Below, one piece after another: positions 13,141 to 26,100 of a stretch of 64,000 bases of DNA. A program made the translations under genes and the position numbers. The number at the start of each line of letters is the position of its first letter. Position 1 is the first letter of the stretch. Origin of the DNA: Sapria himalayana (lineage: Eukaryota; Streptophyta; Magnoliopsida; Malpighiales; Rafflesiaceae); NCBI GenBank assembly GCA_029783825.1, contig JAREIK010001333.1, forward strand, positions 521,090-585,089, in the 5' to 3' direction. The notes beneath the pieces are model-generated. The model was not told where the DNA came from. It saw only the letters and a list, made by a program, of their open reading frames with translations, and made no database searches.

Positions 13141-13360
13141 TTTCCTAACCATTTTAATTTCAAAAATAATTTAAGCATTTAAAAATATTTAAAATTTTTA
13201 ATTAAATAATTTAATATTTTTATATCAAATTGAGTACAAATTGAAACGATAAATAATTTATAATAAACAAAAAATAAAATCATTTAAAATATTTATGAAT
13301 ATTCTACATAATTGAAACAAAAAAATAACAAATATTTGTTTGATCTTATTCATCATTGTA

Positions 13361-16300
13361 TCTACCACCAGTATATAAAGTATAATATATCTATTATTTG
13401 ACGATTCATTCTCTCTCTCAGCTCCTTCGATCATCATTTTTCTACTGCGACAAAGCTGTCTGAATCACGGCACGTAATGTCTAGTGAAATTTTCATTAGT
13501 TATAGAAGCTTTGTATGAGGAACAATGCGGTATTATATTTGTAAGAAAATTAAACAACTTAGTCAAATTAACAAAAAAAGTTATGTATTGATACATATAT
13601 AATTTTGTAGTATATATGTAAATATATACTAGCATTTCACTTGTACATATATTACTGTAGTATATATACATATAAACAGCAATATTATGTGTACATATAA
13701 ACTAAGTACAAATATGCTCAGTATATACGTACATAAAATATTGCATTATTAAATGTACGTATATACTGACTTTATTCGTACGTATATATCTCATTTGGTG
13801 TTGTTGCTACTTCTCCCGCTGCCACTACTGTCGTTGCCGTTGTCGCTCCCAATACCACTAATGGTGTCGCCACTGCCACCGCTGCCGATGCTGGCACAAT
13901 TGTCGCAGTCGCTGGTGTTACCGCTGCATGCCGTAGCTGCTGCAGCTGCTGCCACCACTGCTATTGCCACCGCCCTTGCTGCCGTTGCCACCTCTACAGC
14001 TGTTGCCACTACTTCCGATGCTGCTGCTTCTTCCCATGCAGCTGCTGCTACCGCTGCTACCGCCGCTACTTCCAGGTGCAGCCACTGCTTCCGGTGTAGC
14101 CGCTGCTACAGCTGCTACCTCTGCCTCCTATGTCGCCGCTCTTGTCGCCGCCACTCCTTCTGCTGTCACTCCTACCGCAGCCACTACTGATGCAGCCCCC
14201 GCTATTGCCGCCACCACCTCTACCACCTCTGCCACTTCTACTGCCGCCTTTGTCATCGCTACCACATTTGCCATCGCTGCCGCAGCTACTGCTACTGATA
14301 ATAGGCTTTTACATACCTATAATAAGCTAAAACTCTACCCAAAAAATTCAGAGACACACAAACATTTTTATAGATATATAAAAAACAATTATTATAGACA
14401 TGAACAACCACAAATTAAAGTTTATTGTCATTTAGCTTAAACAAAAATTTAATTAAATAATTTAATATTAATATATAAAATTTAATAAAAATAGAAACTA
14501 TAAATGAAAATATTAAATTAAACAAAAAAATTCATTTAATAACTTATTCTAATACAATATTTTAAATAACTAAAAAAATAACAAAAATTATATTACATCT
14601 TAGTAATCAATGTATCTACCGACTGTGCATAAAATATAATCTATCAATACATTAACGTTACTTTCTCACCCTCAATTCCTCCGATCACCAACTTTCCACT
14701 ATGAAAAAGCTGTCCGGGTCACACTGCTTCATGTCCGTTGAAAAATTTCTTCACTTATACAAACTTCGTATGGAAAACAATGCGGTACCACATCTGTAAA
14801 CAATATTTTTTTTAATATATATTACTGCAGAAAAAATATACATATATACAAGCATTTCACTCGTACATATATTACTCTAGTATTTGTACATATAAATTGT
14901 AGTATTATGCGTACATATATACCGAATATATTTATACTAAGTATATATGTACATAAAATACTACAAAATTATATGTACGTATATACCGACTATATACGTA
15001 CGTATATATCACATTTGTTGCAGTTCATGCTGCTCATGCTGTCGTTGCCGCCCCTGCCTCTGCCGCTACAGCTGCTACCAGTGCAGCCTCTGCTACCACT
15101 ACTACTGCTGCCTCCGCTACTGCCGCTGCCATTGCTGCCACTGCAGCCGCTGCAGCCGCTGCAGCCACTGATGTTGCCACCGCATCCACCGCTGCAGCCG
15201 CTGCCATTGCTGCTGTTGCTGCCATTGATGCCCCCACAGCCACCATTGTCGCTGATGCTGCCGCTTCCTCTACTACCTCAACTGCAGCCGCTGCCATTGC
15301 TGCCGCCGCTGCAGCAGCCGATGATGCTGCCGCTGCTGTCATTGCCGTTGCTACTGCTGCCGCTTCTAGCGCCACTGCCACCACCACCGTCACTGCCACC
15401 ACTATCGCGGCTTCTGCTGATGATAATAGGATTTACATACCTATAATAAGCTAAAACTCTACCCTAAAATTTTAGAGAAACACAAACATTTTCACCGATA
15501 TATAAAAACAATTATTATAGACATGAACTAAAAAAATTACAATTGAATGTCATACAGTTTCAACAAAAATTTAGATAAATAATTTAATATTTTAAAATTA
15601 AATTTAATAAAAATAGAAATTATAAATGAAAATTTTAAATTAAAAAAATTCATTCAATAACTTATTATAATACAATATTTAAAAAACTAAATAATAAAAT
15701 TATATTACATCTTATTAATCAATATATCTACCGCTTAGGCAAAGTATAATCTATCAATGCATTGACGTTACTTTCTCTCCCACTGATCCTCCGATCACCA
15801 ACTTTCCGCTGTGATGATGTTGTCCGAGTCACAGTGCTTCATGTTTGTTGAAATATGTCTTCACTTATACAAGCTTCGTATAGGAAACAATGTGGTACCA
15901 TATCTGTAAAAAATTTAAACCATCAAATCAAATCAAAATAAATAAAAAAAACTATGTTTTGATAAATATATATTGCTGCAGTTAATATCTACATATATAC
16001 TAGCATTTCACTCATATATATATTACTGCGGTATATGTACATATAAACTGTAGTATTATGTGTGCATATATACTGAGTACATATATATACTCAGTATATA
16101 TGTACATAAAGAACTTTAGTATTATATGTAAATATATACTAACTATATACGTACATATATACCGCATTTGTTGCCGTTGTTGCTGCTCCCGCTTCCGTTG
16201 CCACTCCTGTTGCAGCTACCCATGTCATCGCCGCTACTGCTACTGATGCCGTAGCTGCCTCTGATGCCGCTGCTGCCACTGTAGCCACCGCTGTCGTGGC

Positions 16301-16505
16301 TGCCACCGATCCCACTTCCGCTGCCGCCACAGCCATCATTGCCATTTTTGTCACTGCTGAATTTAGGCTTTTACATACCTTTAATAGGCTAAAACTCTAC
16401 CCAAAAAATTCATAGACATAAAAACATGTTCACATATATATAAAAACAAATATTATAGACATGAACAAACACAAATTAAAGTTGATTGTCATACATGTTC
16501 AAAAA
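13361..16505. repeat. Three tandem 1.1-1.25 kb units with GC-rich trinucleotide cores
   Basis: Each unit has the same order. It starts with TATCTACC and a segment containing TCTCTC, GATCA and AAGCTG (starts about 13,361, 14,611 and 15,725). A run of GTAC/ATATAC words such as TACGTATATAC follows. Then comes a GC-rich core of GCTGCC/GCCACT-type triplets (13,790-14,300, 15,015-15,420 and 16,165-16,355). Each unit ends with TTACATACC and AAACTCTACCC (14,310, 15,432, 16,372). Periods are about 1250 and 1114 bp, and the third unit has the shortest core. The cores give long Ala-rich open frames on the - strand (the element's coding strand) and Leu/Pro- or Ala-rich frames on the + strand, as any GCN-like triplet array would. 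Confidence 0.85.
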
Positions 16506-17150
16506 AATCCAAAAGATATCCAGCAATTATGTTTAGAGATAAAGAGAGTACAAAAATATAATGATTTTAGAATAATAAAGATAAGATAAGCTAGCCCTCT
16601 TTTTGATAAAGCTGAAATCGGTAAATATGAGACCCAAGCATTTGAAGGACCATGGTAATGTCCAAATGCATTGAATCGTGATTTTTTTTTTCACATAATG
16701 TGTCTTGCAAAGATTTTTAATTTGGTTATCGAAAAAGCAAAGAACAAAATTAGAAAAAAAAATGGAAACCTGCAAAAAAATATCATAATTATTTGCTACA
16801 CATATATAAAAATAAATAATAGTTCAGATTTAATTCTCATACTCAATCACCCTCATAATTTGTAGGGAATGCTAGCCTCTCCTGCGAGAATTCACAGCTA
16901 GATCTCGAAATGCTCTCTGATATGCCAATGACGCTACTGTGACTCCATATAGGACATTTGCTATTGCATTGTTTTTTTAATTTCTTTAATTTCTTATAAT
17001 TATTCCATCAAATTTATTATCTACTCATCCTTCTTTTTCATTTCGGTCTCTATATCTACAATACATTCATTTGTTTCCAATGCTTGTTGTTCAACTGCCT
17101 CATCCACCATTGCTGAGACAGATGAATTAGAAGCACAACTTCTATAACAA
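16506..17150. other. Spacer inside CACTA-A, nothing recognised
   Basis: AT-rich sequence between the last tandem unit and the second ORF. Its frames have no recognisable content. Confidence 0.5.
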
Positions 17151-17159
17151 AATGTCACG

Positions 17160-18680
17160 ACCTTTGAGCTGATTCCGTACACTCACTGCTTCTTTCGACC
17201 TCCTATTGTCTCCAAATAAATAGGATCATAGTCAATTGGTTGAAGATCGATATAACCCTCAATTTGTTGATGAGCAGCTGTCACACGTTCCTCCATTAGG
17301 TCCTGAGATAAAATAAAGATAAAAACTATTCTAGATTTACAAAAATAAAATAAATATTTTGCATTCAAAATAATTTTTATAATGTACTGTAGTTTTATAA
17401 AGTCTAATTAATATACCAATTTTTACTGTAATCACCTGAGACTTGTTATCAACATACTGACCATCTACTTTCTTCACATGCATCTTTTTGAAAATCTCAT
17501 AAAAATTTGGATCTCGACTCAATTCTCCCGCCTAGAATATATATTTATTAATTCATAAAAAAATGATCAAAAAATTTAACATTAATAATAAAATCATGTA
17601 GAGATTATAGTTATTGGACTATTAGGACAACCACAAATATATAGATATGTTTAGAATTTTAAATTTGTACCAAATCTCGAGCGTGCTCAATGCTCGACTT
17701 TGAACCTCTGGTGTGTCAACAGATTCTTGTACCTAGTCCAGCAACCTCACTTCGTCGATTTTTGCTGGCAATATTTGATTATTTTCTTCATGTCTGGCTC
17801 CTCCCAATAATTAAGCCACTCGAGCCAGTCTTCCTTGGATATGAAATCATGCTTTTCTTTCATTTTCTTTAATTTATGGACAAAATCAAAATACCGTTGA
17901 GCAGCTTTGATCTCTCATAATGACTTTATCTTTCATCAAATTTGGGTGGTCATGTGCACTGATTCTAAAAATAGAAAAATGACAAAAAATTTATATTAAC
18001 AACACGAACATAATTATTTACTGCTTGAATAATAACAAATATAAAAGTTAAGTAATTAGATAATTATTTTTCAATTCTTTTATTTTGTTATTTTAACCTG
18101 AAAGTCATTAAAATATGAATTCTTTGTCGATTCAAAAACTTTTTTCTAGGAGAAAGCTTTAGCATCAGCCATTTACTTGAAATCCTTTATAATTATAGTC
18201 GAACACTTGTGATATGGAATAAAATTGTACAAATAAATATAAAACATAGAAAACAAGCAAATCATAACAATATAAAATAAACCACTGACAGTAACAAAAA
18301 ATAAGTTCAAGTCATTTATATATATTTCTTTTACCACTCATCCACAATATCAATTTCTAACTTTGCACTGACTACAGAGGAAGAAACGGTATTTGATGAT
18401 GTCGTCGGTATTATAAATGGAGGAACAATCAGTATAAATTATGGTTTAGAAGATAGAGATATATTAAAAGTATGAGCAGGAAGCACAATCGGTGGTGGGC
18501 TTACATTTGATAAAGGTAATTGTAGAGGCCTCAATGATAGTTATGGTAATAGAAATGGAGATGGTGATGTTGAAGTCAAGATATGGTGGTTATGAGATGG
18601 TACTGATTCTGCAACATGATGTAACATACTATATGAATTTGGTTTATTTTTATGTCCACGTCCTTTAGGCAACATCTGCT
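17160..18680 (-). pseudogene. CACTA-A second ORF, Ptta/En/Spm-type plant transposase, broken
   Basis: Reading the - strand, the frame begins near 18,680 with MLPKGRGHKNKPNS, like the short basic GRG-type N-termini of these proteins. About 17,650-17,870 gives WLEWLNYWEEP and a Lys-rich tail. At about 17,450-17,520 comes MSRDPNFYEIFKKMHVKK with DGQYVD, and at 17,183-17,290 AAHQQIEGYIDLQPIDYDP. The motif order RDP-x-x-x-E-x-F-x-x-x-H then DGQ-x-V-D is that of the plant Ptta/En/Spm transposase domain (Pfam family known by name), the second protein of CACTA elements, thought to bind subterminal repeats. Stops and intron-like gaps separate the blocks. Confidence 0.7.
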
Positions 18681-19171
18681 GTACAAAATAAAACAAAGAA
18701 CAAAAAATAGAAATATGATGAACAAGCATGCATTTTCGAATAAAACACACCGATAGATTTCCACAAAATATAAAACATCTTTGATAGTTTAAATTTATAA
18801 TAAAATTATAACAATTTAATTATCGGCATCACTGTCATCCTTTAATGGAACTTCTGATATTTCGTCTGATTCCGATAGAAGTTCAAAATCATCTTCAGAT
18901 AGAAATTGATTTCTATTGTGCCACCATTTGAGTCACATAAAATTTATGGATCTTCATCTACATTCAAAGGCTCAATATTATTTATGTCATCTTCTTGGAA
19001 TGCCTGTGCGATTTCTAAGTCTGAACTTCTTTGTTGCGATGTTGATACTTCAAATTTTTATCATGCTTTGATCTTGCAAATTGCCCACCAATCTCTCTTT
19101 TCACGAGATAAACTCGGATATGTATAATAATATACCTGAGCAGCTTGAACTACCATAATAAATTGCTCATA

Positions 19172-19500
19172 TCAATTATATCTACGTTTATGGTTAGCAA
19201 TTACTAGCTTATAATCTGAATGAATCTTTGTGCCCGCATTTGGTATAGGATCAAACCACTCGCACTTAAATAATACAATCCTATTATTTTTGAGTCCAGG
19301 ATACTCCAACTCATTAACTTCTTTGAGTTGACCATAATAATTAATCTCGTATACACTATATTCTACGCCTTTAATGCATACACCACTATTCAATGTTATT
19401 TTAGAAGAACAGTGCCTGATTGTGTGAAATTTATATTCATTAACAGCATACCTAAGATAGGTTGTCATATATCCAAATGGGCCTTTACTTAGATTCTGAA
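19172..19500 (-). pseudogene. CACTA-A DUF4216-type block of the transposase gene
   Basis: The open frame contains NSGVCIKGVEYSVYEINYYG, then a FKCEWFDP core and YKLVIAN. This is the layout of the DUF4216 domain found near the C-terminus of plant CACTA TNP2-type proteins. It sits in the expected place, downstream of the DUF4218 block on the - strand. It is an isolated exon-sized block flanked by AT-rich sequence with stops. Confidence 0.8.
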
Positions 19501-19809
19501 TAAATTTATTTGAATCTCCATTTGAAGGATCAATTCCCTATAACATAAATTAAAAAATTGATATTAACAAATAAAAGATAATAATAAATTAGATAATTCA
19601 AAATTTAAAACTTAATAATTCTCACATAATTTTTGAACCAATTCGTAAATTCAGTTTCTAGCATATACTCGACATCAATGCTGGAAATTACTGGTAGCCT
19701 ATATTTTAACTGCTCAATATAAATACTGCACAAAAATAAAAAGAGAAATAAAAATGTAAATAAATTTTTAATAATTCCTATTAAAGATAAAATTAAACTA
19801 TGATTAAAC

Positions 19810-20680
19810 CTGCAACTATTTTGTGTATACACACTCAATGTAATGTGCAACCTCTTCATAATTAAGCAAAACGTAGCTCCATGTTCCTTTGTACTCTTCA
19901 TCTGTCATACATCTTTTCATTGCTCTTCCAGGGTGCTTGAAGATAGATAATTTATCCACAGAATCATCTTCTACCATCACATGACCTTCATAATTCCACG
20001 ACACATTTTTATAATTTGCATTAACATGATCATCATAATAATAAGAACAAATTGATGATGCTTCTTCTACTAAATATGCATTGCAAATTGAACCTTCGAC
20101 TTTTGTCATATTTCTAACATTCATTTTTAACTTATGAAGATACCTACAACCACAATGTTAGGTTTCAATTTGATTAAATTACAATATTACTTAAAGTACA
20201 AAATGATAAAACACAGCAAATTATATGTATTTACCTCTCAAAAGGATACATCCACCTGAATTGCATTGACCCTGTAATCCTTGATTCATATGCCAAATGG
20301 ACCGACAAATACTCCATTGAGTCAAAAAAGCTCGGTGGGAATATCCGTTCAAGCTTACAAATAATAAGTGGAATGTCATTCTCCAAACTCATCTATTTTG
20401 ATTGTGATTGCAGTTAGCTGTTAGAAAAACAAACTTAGTTATGTATGGGCCTTCCAAATACTTTGCGGAAGTAATTCATGGAATGCAATTGGTATTAATC
20501 TCTGCATAAATACATGATAGTCATGACTTTTCATTTCAAATAACTTAAGATTTATCATATCCACACATCTACCCATATTTGACACATATCCATCAGGGAA
20601 TTTCAAATTTTTATCCCATTCACACGATATCTATCTTTTCTTCTTATCAAGTGTGTAGCAAGCTTTAGAGAATTTTCTTA
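19810..20680 (-). pseudogene. CACTA-A DUF4218-type block of the transposase gene
   Basis: The blocks read MTKVEGSICNAYLVEEASSI and then LSIFKHPGRAMK. They match the DUF4218 region of TNP2-type transposases as I know it. Weaker pieces continue to about 20,680. Frames change at least twice, so this is not a working gene. Confidence 0.7.
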
Positions 20681-20699
20681 TTTCCTCATTCAGTTTTAA

Positions 20700-22350
20700 T
20701 TCAAGATGCCGACAGTAATCATTCAGCTCGTCTTGATTTTAAAGTGTCTTTTGTCTTTTTGTCTACTTTAAGGACAGTGTTGAAAATATTGTCAAAAACA
20801 TTTTTTTCAATATGCATTACATCTACGTTATGAAGAATTAAATTGGACTTCCAATAGGGCAAGTCCCAAAATATATTATGTTTCCTCCAACCAAATAATT
20901 TGCCTATTGGTCCATTACTTCCAGTAGCCTCCATTTATGTTACCTTCTTCAAGCCCAAACTATGAATGAACAAACTACTGGTGCAACTATAATCACATTT
21001 TTATTTTTTCAAAATGCAGTTTTATTTCTTCGAAATGGATGATTCGTAGGTAGAAACTTACGATGGTTATCAAACCATGACTATTTACCACTAAATTTGA
21101 GGGTAGATGCATCAAATTTTGTCATGCAATACAGGCATGTGAATCGTCCTGCAGTACTCTAGCCAAACCACATTGAATATGCAGAAAATCACTTACCATC
21201 CACATAAAGGCTGCCTGCATAATGAAATTTTGCTTCTTTGAGATATCATATGTATTCATGCTAACATCCCATAAATGATTTAACTCTGTAATAAGAGGCT
21301 GTAAAAAAACATACAGCATGTCTTTTGGATTTTTTGGCCATGAAACTAATATTGACAAAAACATATATTACTCCTTCATACACAACCACGGAAGCAAGTT
21401 ATAAGGTATCACTATCACTGGCCATGTTGAATACTATTGTCCAGATTGCCCAAATGGCTGAAATCTATCAGTGTAGAGACTCAATCACACATTTTAACTT
21501 TCTGCTGCAAAATCTTGATGTATATAATTAAAATACTTCCAAGCAGGTGAATCTGATGGATGACGCATTACCCCTTCTTCAACCTCATGCTCAGAATGCC
21601 ACCTCATATCATTTGCTGTAGCATTTGATGCATATAGTTTCTATAATCGAGAAATTAATGAAAAATAATACATCTTCTTAAAGACAACCTTCAATTTTTT
21701 TCGCATATCTACAACACGAGGTGTCTTCCTAAATCGAGGATGATCACAAATTTACAGCTAATTAAATCACTAGCACTGCTCCAATATAACATGCATCTAT
21801 TTAAACAACAATCATTTTTTTCACTGGTATACCCATTCCTCGTAGTAACTTCTTAGTGTTGTAAAAGTTATTAGTGATCAAATTATTATCTGGAATAATC
21901 TTTTTCATCAGTTCTGTCACCTAATCAAATAATTTCTCAGACATATGATTTTCTAACTTAATGCTCATTAGTCAAGCCACAAGTGACAATTGTGAATGTA
22001 TTTTACAACCAGGCCACAACTCTTTATATGGAGCTTTAAGCATTTCATAAAGTTTCTGAGCTTCAGGATTAGGTGGTTCATCCATGTAATCTATATTGAA
22101 GTCAGCACCAGCAGCTTACATGATCATTCTATGGTATCAAGCAAACGATTCAATACCCTCATTTTGGTCAATATTCAGCGCCATTGTACTTTCCCCATGA
22201 TAAATCCAAACAAAATAATTTGGCACAAAGCCATTTTTTGACAAATGATATCTTATAGTGTTTGAATCATGAAAATGGATATTCTGACACTTTCGATGAT
22301 TACATGGACACTTAATTTTTTTTCCATCAATCAATCTTGATGACTACGTG
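20700..22350 (-). pseudogene. CACTA-A TNP2-type transposase, N-terminal and catalytic part, broken
   Basis: Three open stretches on the - strand give the family order. At 22,137-22,334, KIKCPCNHRKCQN is followed by HLSKNGFVPNYFVWIYHGE, the N-terminal zinc-like and TNP domain start. At 21,122-21,364, SWPKNPKDMLYVFLQPLI and YDISKKQNFIMQAAFMWM. At 20,719-20,934, KHNIFWDLPYWKSNLILHNV and DVMHIEKNVFDNIFNT. Such proteins cut and paste CACTA elements in the nucleus. The segments between carry stops and frameshifts, so the copy is non-autonomous. Confidence 0.85.
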
Positions 22351-22734
22351 CAAAATTGATGAAAGTTTCAAGCCCAGTCAAAAAATCTTCATTCAAAAAT
22401 CTATTAAAAACCCTTCTATACATCCACTTACAATCTAAGATAATTTTGCCCTGTTTTATTTACAAAAAATAATGGCCAATCATTATTATAAATAAAACAT
22501 TCTATTACTTCAAAATATACAAATAATAAAATAAAATTACTTACAAATGAATATTTAAAATTTAAATATCGTGAATATCGAGGCAATGCGTTTGCAGAAT
22601 CTCCATTAATAGATAACATAAATTTTAGCACGATAAAGATTAATAGATATCACAGGTTTACTAGAAAGGGTGCTAAGTACGATAGTGCACAAGAAATGAA
22701 AGCAAAAAAAAGACATTTAATGTTTGAAGGAAGA

Positions 22735-22738
22735 GAGG

Positions 22739-22771
<33 letters not shown>

Positions 22772-22772
22772 T
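22735..22772. repeat. (GA)n microsatellite
   Basis: A nearly pure GA run lies just beyond the visible transposase part of CACTA-A. Confidence 0.95.
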
Positions 22773-22978
22773 GCAGTGTTAGAATGATAAATTATATAAA
22801 GGAAAATAAAATTTCTTCAATATAAACCTATCAAATATTACATCTTTTGTCATATATAAGTTCGTATTTGAGCCTAAGGCACAAGGGCTGGGATTAGGTA
22901 AGAGTACGACCCTTATTTGTATTATACCATATATGAGCCTGATCAACGGACACTCTCATTCTACGTGCTTACATATTA
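22773..22978. other. Spacer between CACTA-A and LINE-1, nothing recognised
   Basis: It contains a more GC-balanced stretch at 22,860-22,965 with no recognisable frame. No CACTA terminus (TTTTTGTAGTG-type) was found here. Confidence 0.5.
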
Positions 22979-23131
22979 TTTTTTTTTTTGATAAGTAAAA
23001 ACTGCACTATCAAAAATCTTTACAATCTATGGCATAGGCAGCAACTTGTGCTCCCTGTGAAAAATAATATACATCTCCGTTTTGATTTCCTTAACTAAAG
23101 AATCTGCATTCGTGGCTTTTGCTTCATAATA

Positions 23132-26100
23132 TCACATGTTCCTCTCTTTCCATATGTGATAAACAACTGCAGCAAATGTGGCTTTCCGAAGATTATTCTC
23201 CACTGTGTTGGCTTTATACATCTTTTTTAGGATTCGGAACCCCATTGGTAGGGTAAGGATGTCGCCTTCGATCGTAGCCCATGATTGTAATACTTCAAGG
23301 ATGAATTTTGAGAACACACAATTAAAAAAGAGGTGCTTGAACGATTCAGCCATTCCACAGAATTCGCAGCTGCCGTTAGAGGGCGTGAACATTATGTCTT
23401 TGGTATAGAATTTGCCCTGCTTGGCAATCCAAAGATTGACAGCATGCTTGGGGATACGCTTCTTTGTCCATATGAGGTTCGCCCATGATTTCCTTGTTTT
23501 GGAGTGAGAATTAGCAAGAAAATGGTAAGCATTACATACGATTCTGCCTTTTTCACCCCATATTCTTAATAAGGATCCAGCAGCTTCAGTGGAGCCGGCT
23601 TTAAGCACCATAGTGTCTCTAACATAAATCAAACTCTTCAAGAAGGGGGAATCCTCCCTTGAGCATCGCACCTCCCAGATATTTGCACCCTTTAAGTAGA
23701 TATGGTGTATCCACTTAACCCAAAGAGAGTCTTCTTTGTTGTTAATCCTCCACAAAGTTTTTATAAAGAAGGCTCTATTCCATGTAGATATATTTAAAAG
23801 CCCAAGGCCTCCAAGATGGGTAGGAAGGCACACTTTCTCCCAGGAGGCTTTAGGTCTATATCTACCCTGTGGTTGGGCACCCCAAAAAAATCTTCTACAA
23901 GCTCCTTCGATAGATTTGACAATATATGTAGGAAGTAAAAAAACAGAGAACCAATAGCCCTCAATTCCTTGGACCACTGTACGGAGGAGTTCCAGTCTGC
24001 CGGAAATTGAAAGTAGTTTCCTAGCCCATTGATGGATAGCTGAAGTTATTTTAGCTAGAAGGACGAAAAACTGTGATGATATGAGGCGACTTGAAGATAA
24101 TGGGATGCCTAGAAAAATGAAGGGTAATGTACCTTCAGGAATGCCGGAAATTTCAATAATTTTTTTCTTGACCTTTTCCTTTACTCCTCCAAAGAAGATA
24201 TTCAATTTGGAGGAGTTAATGTTAAGCCCAGAGACTTTTGAGAATTCATGCAAGTTTTCCAAAATTTTTGAAGCAGAAATCACATCACCTTTGGAGAAAA
24301 TGATCAAATCATCCGCATACATTAGGTGTGTGATCTTAAGCGAGTCACACCCAAGATGATACGAAAACCTATCCATAGAGGCGAATTGCCTGAACAAGTA
24401 TTCCATACAAATAGCGAATAAATAGGGTGAGATTGGGTCTCCTTGTCTTAGGCCACGCTGTCCCTTAAAGAAGTCATGCAATTATCCATTAATTGCCACC
24501 GAGTAAGAAGTGGAGCTAATATATTCATGTACAATCTGGACGAATTGCTTTGGGAAATTAAGGCTATTTAGGACCTCAACCAAGAAACTCCATTCTACCG
24601 TATCAAAAGCCTTCTGAATGTCAATTTTAAAGAAGCAACGGGGGGAGATTCTTTTTCGGGTGTATCTCCTTATCAGCCCTTGGGCTAAGAGAAAATTATC
24701 TGAGATGAGTCAATTTTTAATGAAGGCACTTTGGGCAGGGCTGATAATGACATCCAAGATTCGTTTCAGACGAGATGCAATTAATTTGGAGATAATTTTA
24801 TATAAGACGTTGCAGTAAGAGATCGGGCGATAGTCTTTAACAGAGGTTACATGAGATGACTTCGGGATTAAGGCAATATATGCATGATTTATTTGCCTTA
24901 ACATTTTCTTGGAGAGAAAAAAACTCTTAATCGCTTTAGAGATATCGCGCCCAATGTACTGCCACGATGCTCTAAAGAATTCGGCCGTAAAGCCATCAAG
25001 CCCAGGTGACTTAGAAGAGCCCATGGAGAATACCGCATCTTTAATCTCCTTAGAAGAAAAGGAGAGATCTAGCAGGGCGTGATCTTCATTTTTTAATATT
25101 GGCCCATATCGCATAATGCTCTCATCAATTCGGTTTCTGACTATTGACTTGCCAAGCAAATCTTTGAAGTAAGAAATGAAGGTATCTGCTATTTCATTCT
25201 TTGACGTTGAGTAGAGGCCCTTATCATTGGTGATCGTTACAATTTTATTCTTTTGTAGTTTGGAATTAGAAAGTGCATAGAAGAATCTGGTGCACCTATC
25301 CGCCTCTTTAAGGTATTTGATCTTGGCCTTCTGTCTGAGGAAGGAGAGTTCACATTCCTCCAACTTTCTTAGACAGATTTTCTGCTGAATCTCACTGATT
25401 TTTAGATCTGGCCGAGGCTGTAGTAGCATTTCTTCTTGAACAGCCTTGAGAGCTTCTTTCGCCCTACTAACTCTAGAACAGATATGGCTGAAGTGTCTAT
25501 CATTAAGCTTCCTAAGAGGATCCTTCCAAGATTTTAATTTTATAGCAATTTGAAACATAGTGGTTCCAGCCACTTTAACACTCCAAAAGTTCTGTATTAA
25601 CGGGCCAAATTCCTCATGTGAAGCCCACATATTGCAAAATTTGAATGGTATTATTCTACCCTTATCTGCGTGTTTCGTGGACAGTAGGATCATGCAGTGA
25701 TCTGAATATGCCCCGGGGGCTAGAAACCTAACATGACTATCAAGTTGAAGGCTAGACCATTCATTATTCGCCAACGCTCTATCAAGTTTACTAGAAACTT
25801 TCCCATTCGTCCAAGTAAAATAGTTACCGGAGGAGGGGAGATCTTTCATGCCTAAGCGAGTAAGACATTCTAATGCATCTTGACATTCGTAGTTGGAGAC
25901 AATCCCGCCTCCAACTCTATCCAGTCCAGATAGAGGAGAATTGAGGTTCCCTATAAGGACCCAAGGGGTCGAAGATAGACCTTCATTCAGAAGTTCCTCC
26001 CATAGACTTCTTCTGGTAACCACGGAGTGGAGACTGTATATGATCGATAGTCTGAATGCTATGTGTTTTTCCTTGTCCATTACTTGTGCTGTAATGAGTT

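Larger units (their letters stand above)
12702..22700 (-). mobile_element. CACTA/En-Spm element A, 5' end not found
   Basis: The left end begins with CACTACAAAAAATATC at 12,702, the classic CACTA terminus. Dense short subterminal motifs follow to about 13,140 (CCCTAGCTA in both orientations and TAGCGACGG variants). Genes run right to left: TNP2-type transposase (about 22,350-19,170), then a second Ptta/En/Spm-type ORF (18,680-17,160), then three tandem units of 1.1-1.25 kb up to the 3' terminus. No matching inverted terminus is visible to the right of 22,340, where the sequence runs into a GA microsatellite and the LINE. The 5' end is therefore probably deleted, and the right limit is approximate. 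Confidence 0.8.

Noticed and set aside
13753..15446. Leu/Pro-rich and Ala-rich proteins on the + strand
   Set aside because: They come from GCN/CTG-type triplets that stay open in several frames on both strands. Composition and position inside CACTA-A explain them.
13361..16505. CRISPR-like array
   Set aside because: Units are over 1 kb, lie inside a plant transposon and have no short repeat-spacer pattern.
22860..22965. Possible CACTA-A right terminus or a further SINE
   Set aside because: No GTAGTG end, no subterminal CCCTAGCTA words and no promoter boxes were found.
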